Below, piece by piece: positions 6,789-7,854 of a stretch of DNA of 7,854 nt (position 1 is its first letter; every line of letters begins with the position of its first letter). The stretch is from Chloroflexota bacterium (GTDB lineage: Bacteria; Chloroflexota; Dehalococcoidia; UBA3495): NCBI GenBank assembly GCA_002697005.1, contig NZUD01000018.1, positions 30,567 to 38,420 on the forward strand. Reading direction: 5' to 3'. A program made the position numbers and the translations under genes. The notes beneath the pieces are model-generated. The model had not been told where the DNA came from. It ran no database searches and saw only the letters and a program-made list of their open reading frames with translations.

Positions 6789-7854
6789 ATGAACACATCG
6801 GAATTCTTGACCATCGCCAGCGCCATCGTTCCCGACCGTCCCGCGGTGATATTCGATGGCCAGACCATATCCTTTGAACAACTGGCAGAGCGCGTCAACA
6901 GGTTGGCCAATGGACTTTCGAACATGGGCGTCGGCACCGGAGACCGAGTCGCCACCATGCAGGTCAATACTAACCAGTGCATCGAGGCCTACTTCGCGGC
7001 AGCGCAGCTTGATGCGATCTATGTGCCCATCAATTTCAGGGCCAAGACCGACGAACTGGCTCAAATGCTCGAGATCGCCCAACCTTCCCTTTTGCTGCTG
7101 GGCGAACGCTATCTTCCGCTGGTCCCCGAGGGCCCTATGTCATCAAAAGGCATCATAATTTTGGACGGAGAAACCGGCGGTAACAACAAGAACTACGAGG
7201 AACTTCTCGCAGTGTCTCCTCCCGACCAGATGCACTTTCCGGAGGCAGGCGACGGAGACACGACGGTGATCATGTTCACCGCTGGCACCACCGGAGTGCC
7301 CAAGGGCGTGATGTTGACCCACGACAGCTTCTCTTCATACTTGCTGGCCACGGTTGAACCCGCTGATCCAGACGTGGAAGAGAGCAACCTCATCACCGTG
7401 CCCTTCTACCATATAGCAGGACTCCAAGCCGCTCTGGCCGCGGTATACGGCGGGCGGACACTAGTCGTGATGCGGCAGTTCGAGCCTGTAGAGTGGCTGC
7501 GCCTGGTTCAAGATAATAGGGCAAACCGGGCAATGCTGGTGCCGACCATGTTGAAGCACCTCATGGAACACCCAGACTTCTCCCACTATGACCTTTCATC
7601 GCTCAGCGTGATTACCTACGGCGCCGCCCCCATGCCACTAGAGGTGATCAGGGAAGCCATCACCAAGTTCCCTAGTTCAAGGTTCATAAACGCGTTCGGC
7701 CAGACCGAGACCGCTTCGACCATCACGATGCTACCGCCTGATGACCATGTGCTGGAAGGCAGCTCCGAAGAGATCGACGCCAAGCTGAAGCGTCTCACAT
7801 CGATCGGAAAACCCCTGGACGACGTTGAAGTGACCATCGTGGACGAAGAAGGGC
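6789..7854 (+). CDS. AMP-forming acyl-CoA synthetase/ligase (C-terminus beyond right edge)
   Basis: The first 355 codons of an ANL-superfamily enzyme, normally about 500-550 residues. These enzymes adenylate a carboxylic acid with ATP, then transfer the acyl group to CoA. The N-terminus has the usual FDGQTISFEQLAERVNRLANGL pattern. The phosphate-binding loop is T164-A165-G166-T167-T168-G169-V170-P171-K172-G173. The A4-like motif VPFYHIAG follows near 205, YGAAPMP near 280, and the A5 motif F303-G304-Q305-T306-E307-T308. The hinge and C-terminal lysine lie outside the window. The ATG at 6789 is 16 bases after the second crotonase, with a weak GAGAG upstream, so it belongs to the same operon. 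It probably supplies the CoA thioester on which the crotonases act. Fatty, aromatic or dicarboxylic acids are all possible substrates. Confidence 0.95.
   Translation, partial: MNTSEFLTIASAIVPDRPAVIFDGQTISFEQLAERVNRLANGLSNMGVGTGDRVATMQVNTNQCIEAYFAAAQLDAIYVPINFRAKTDELAQMLEIAQPSLLLLGERYLPLVPEGPMSSKGIIILDGETGGNNKNYEELLAVSPPDQMHFPEAGDGDTTVIMFTAGTTGVPKGVMLTHDSFSSYLLATVEPADPDVEESNLITVPFYHIAGLQAALAAVYGGRTLVVMRQFEPVEWLRLVQDNRANRAMLVPTMLKHLMEHPDFSHYDLSSLSVITYGAAPMPLEVIREAITKFPSSRFINAFGQTETASTITMLPPDDHVLEGSSEEIDAKLKRLTSIGKPLDDVEVTIVDEEG

Overview
The window looks like part of a bacterial chromosome, of moderate GC with tightly packed genes. The GroEL sequence, with [11 protein letters not shown] and IINEGFKNV stretches and a short GGGMDF tail, recalls Chloroflexota of the Dehalococcoidia/SAR202 type. 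Carbon metabolism built around CoA-activated acids fits that, but the assignment is an inference from remembered family sequences and is not secure.

Layout. (1) Positions 1-2101, minus strand: a CoA-transferase operon. The first gene (1400-2101) is a family I (SCOT/AtoD-like) A subunit. It is followed after 20 bases by one continuous frame that runs off the left edge (1-1379). That frame encodes a complete B subunit joined to a second A subunit, so the domain order is A1 then B1-A2. The usual catalytic glutamate of B1 appears to be aspartate. (2) Positions 2102-2401 are non-coding, with a good sigma70-type promoter and a small inverted repeat for the CoA-transferase operon. (3) Positions 2402-2434 hold a perfect intrinsic terminator that ends the groES-groEL operon. 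(4) Positions 2481-4483, minus strand: groES (GTG start) and groEL, with a sigma70-type promoter and a degenerate CIRCE-like operator spanning the predicted transcription start. (5) Positions 4720-7854, plus strand: a divergent operon of crotonase, PHP-domain metal hydrolase, second crotonase, and an AMP-forming acyl-CoA ligase cut by the right edge.

How the parts may work together. The ligase would activate a free carboxylic acid to its CoA thioester. The second crotonase keeps both catalytic glutamates and should be a hydratase. The first crotonase has lost the second glutamate and part of the oxyanion-hole loop, so it may do different chemistry or have a supporting role. The PHP protein between them keeps its metal ligands but has no obvious place in beta-oxidation, which makes the four-gene set unusual. 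The CoA-transferase operon on the far side of groESL could handle the acyl-CoA products, but nothing in the sequence links the two operons directly. The chaperonin operon is ordinary housekeeping, although its promoter shares one -35 heptamer with a possible promoter of the divergent crotonase operon.
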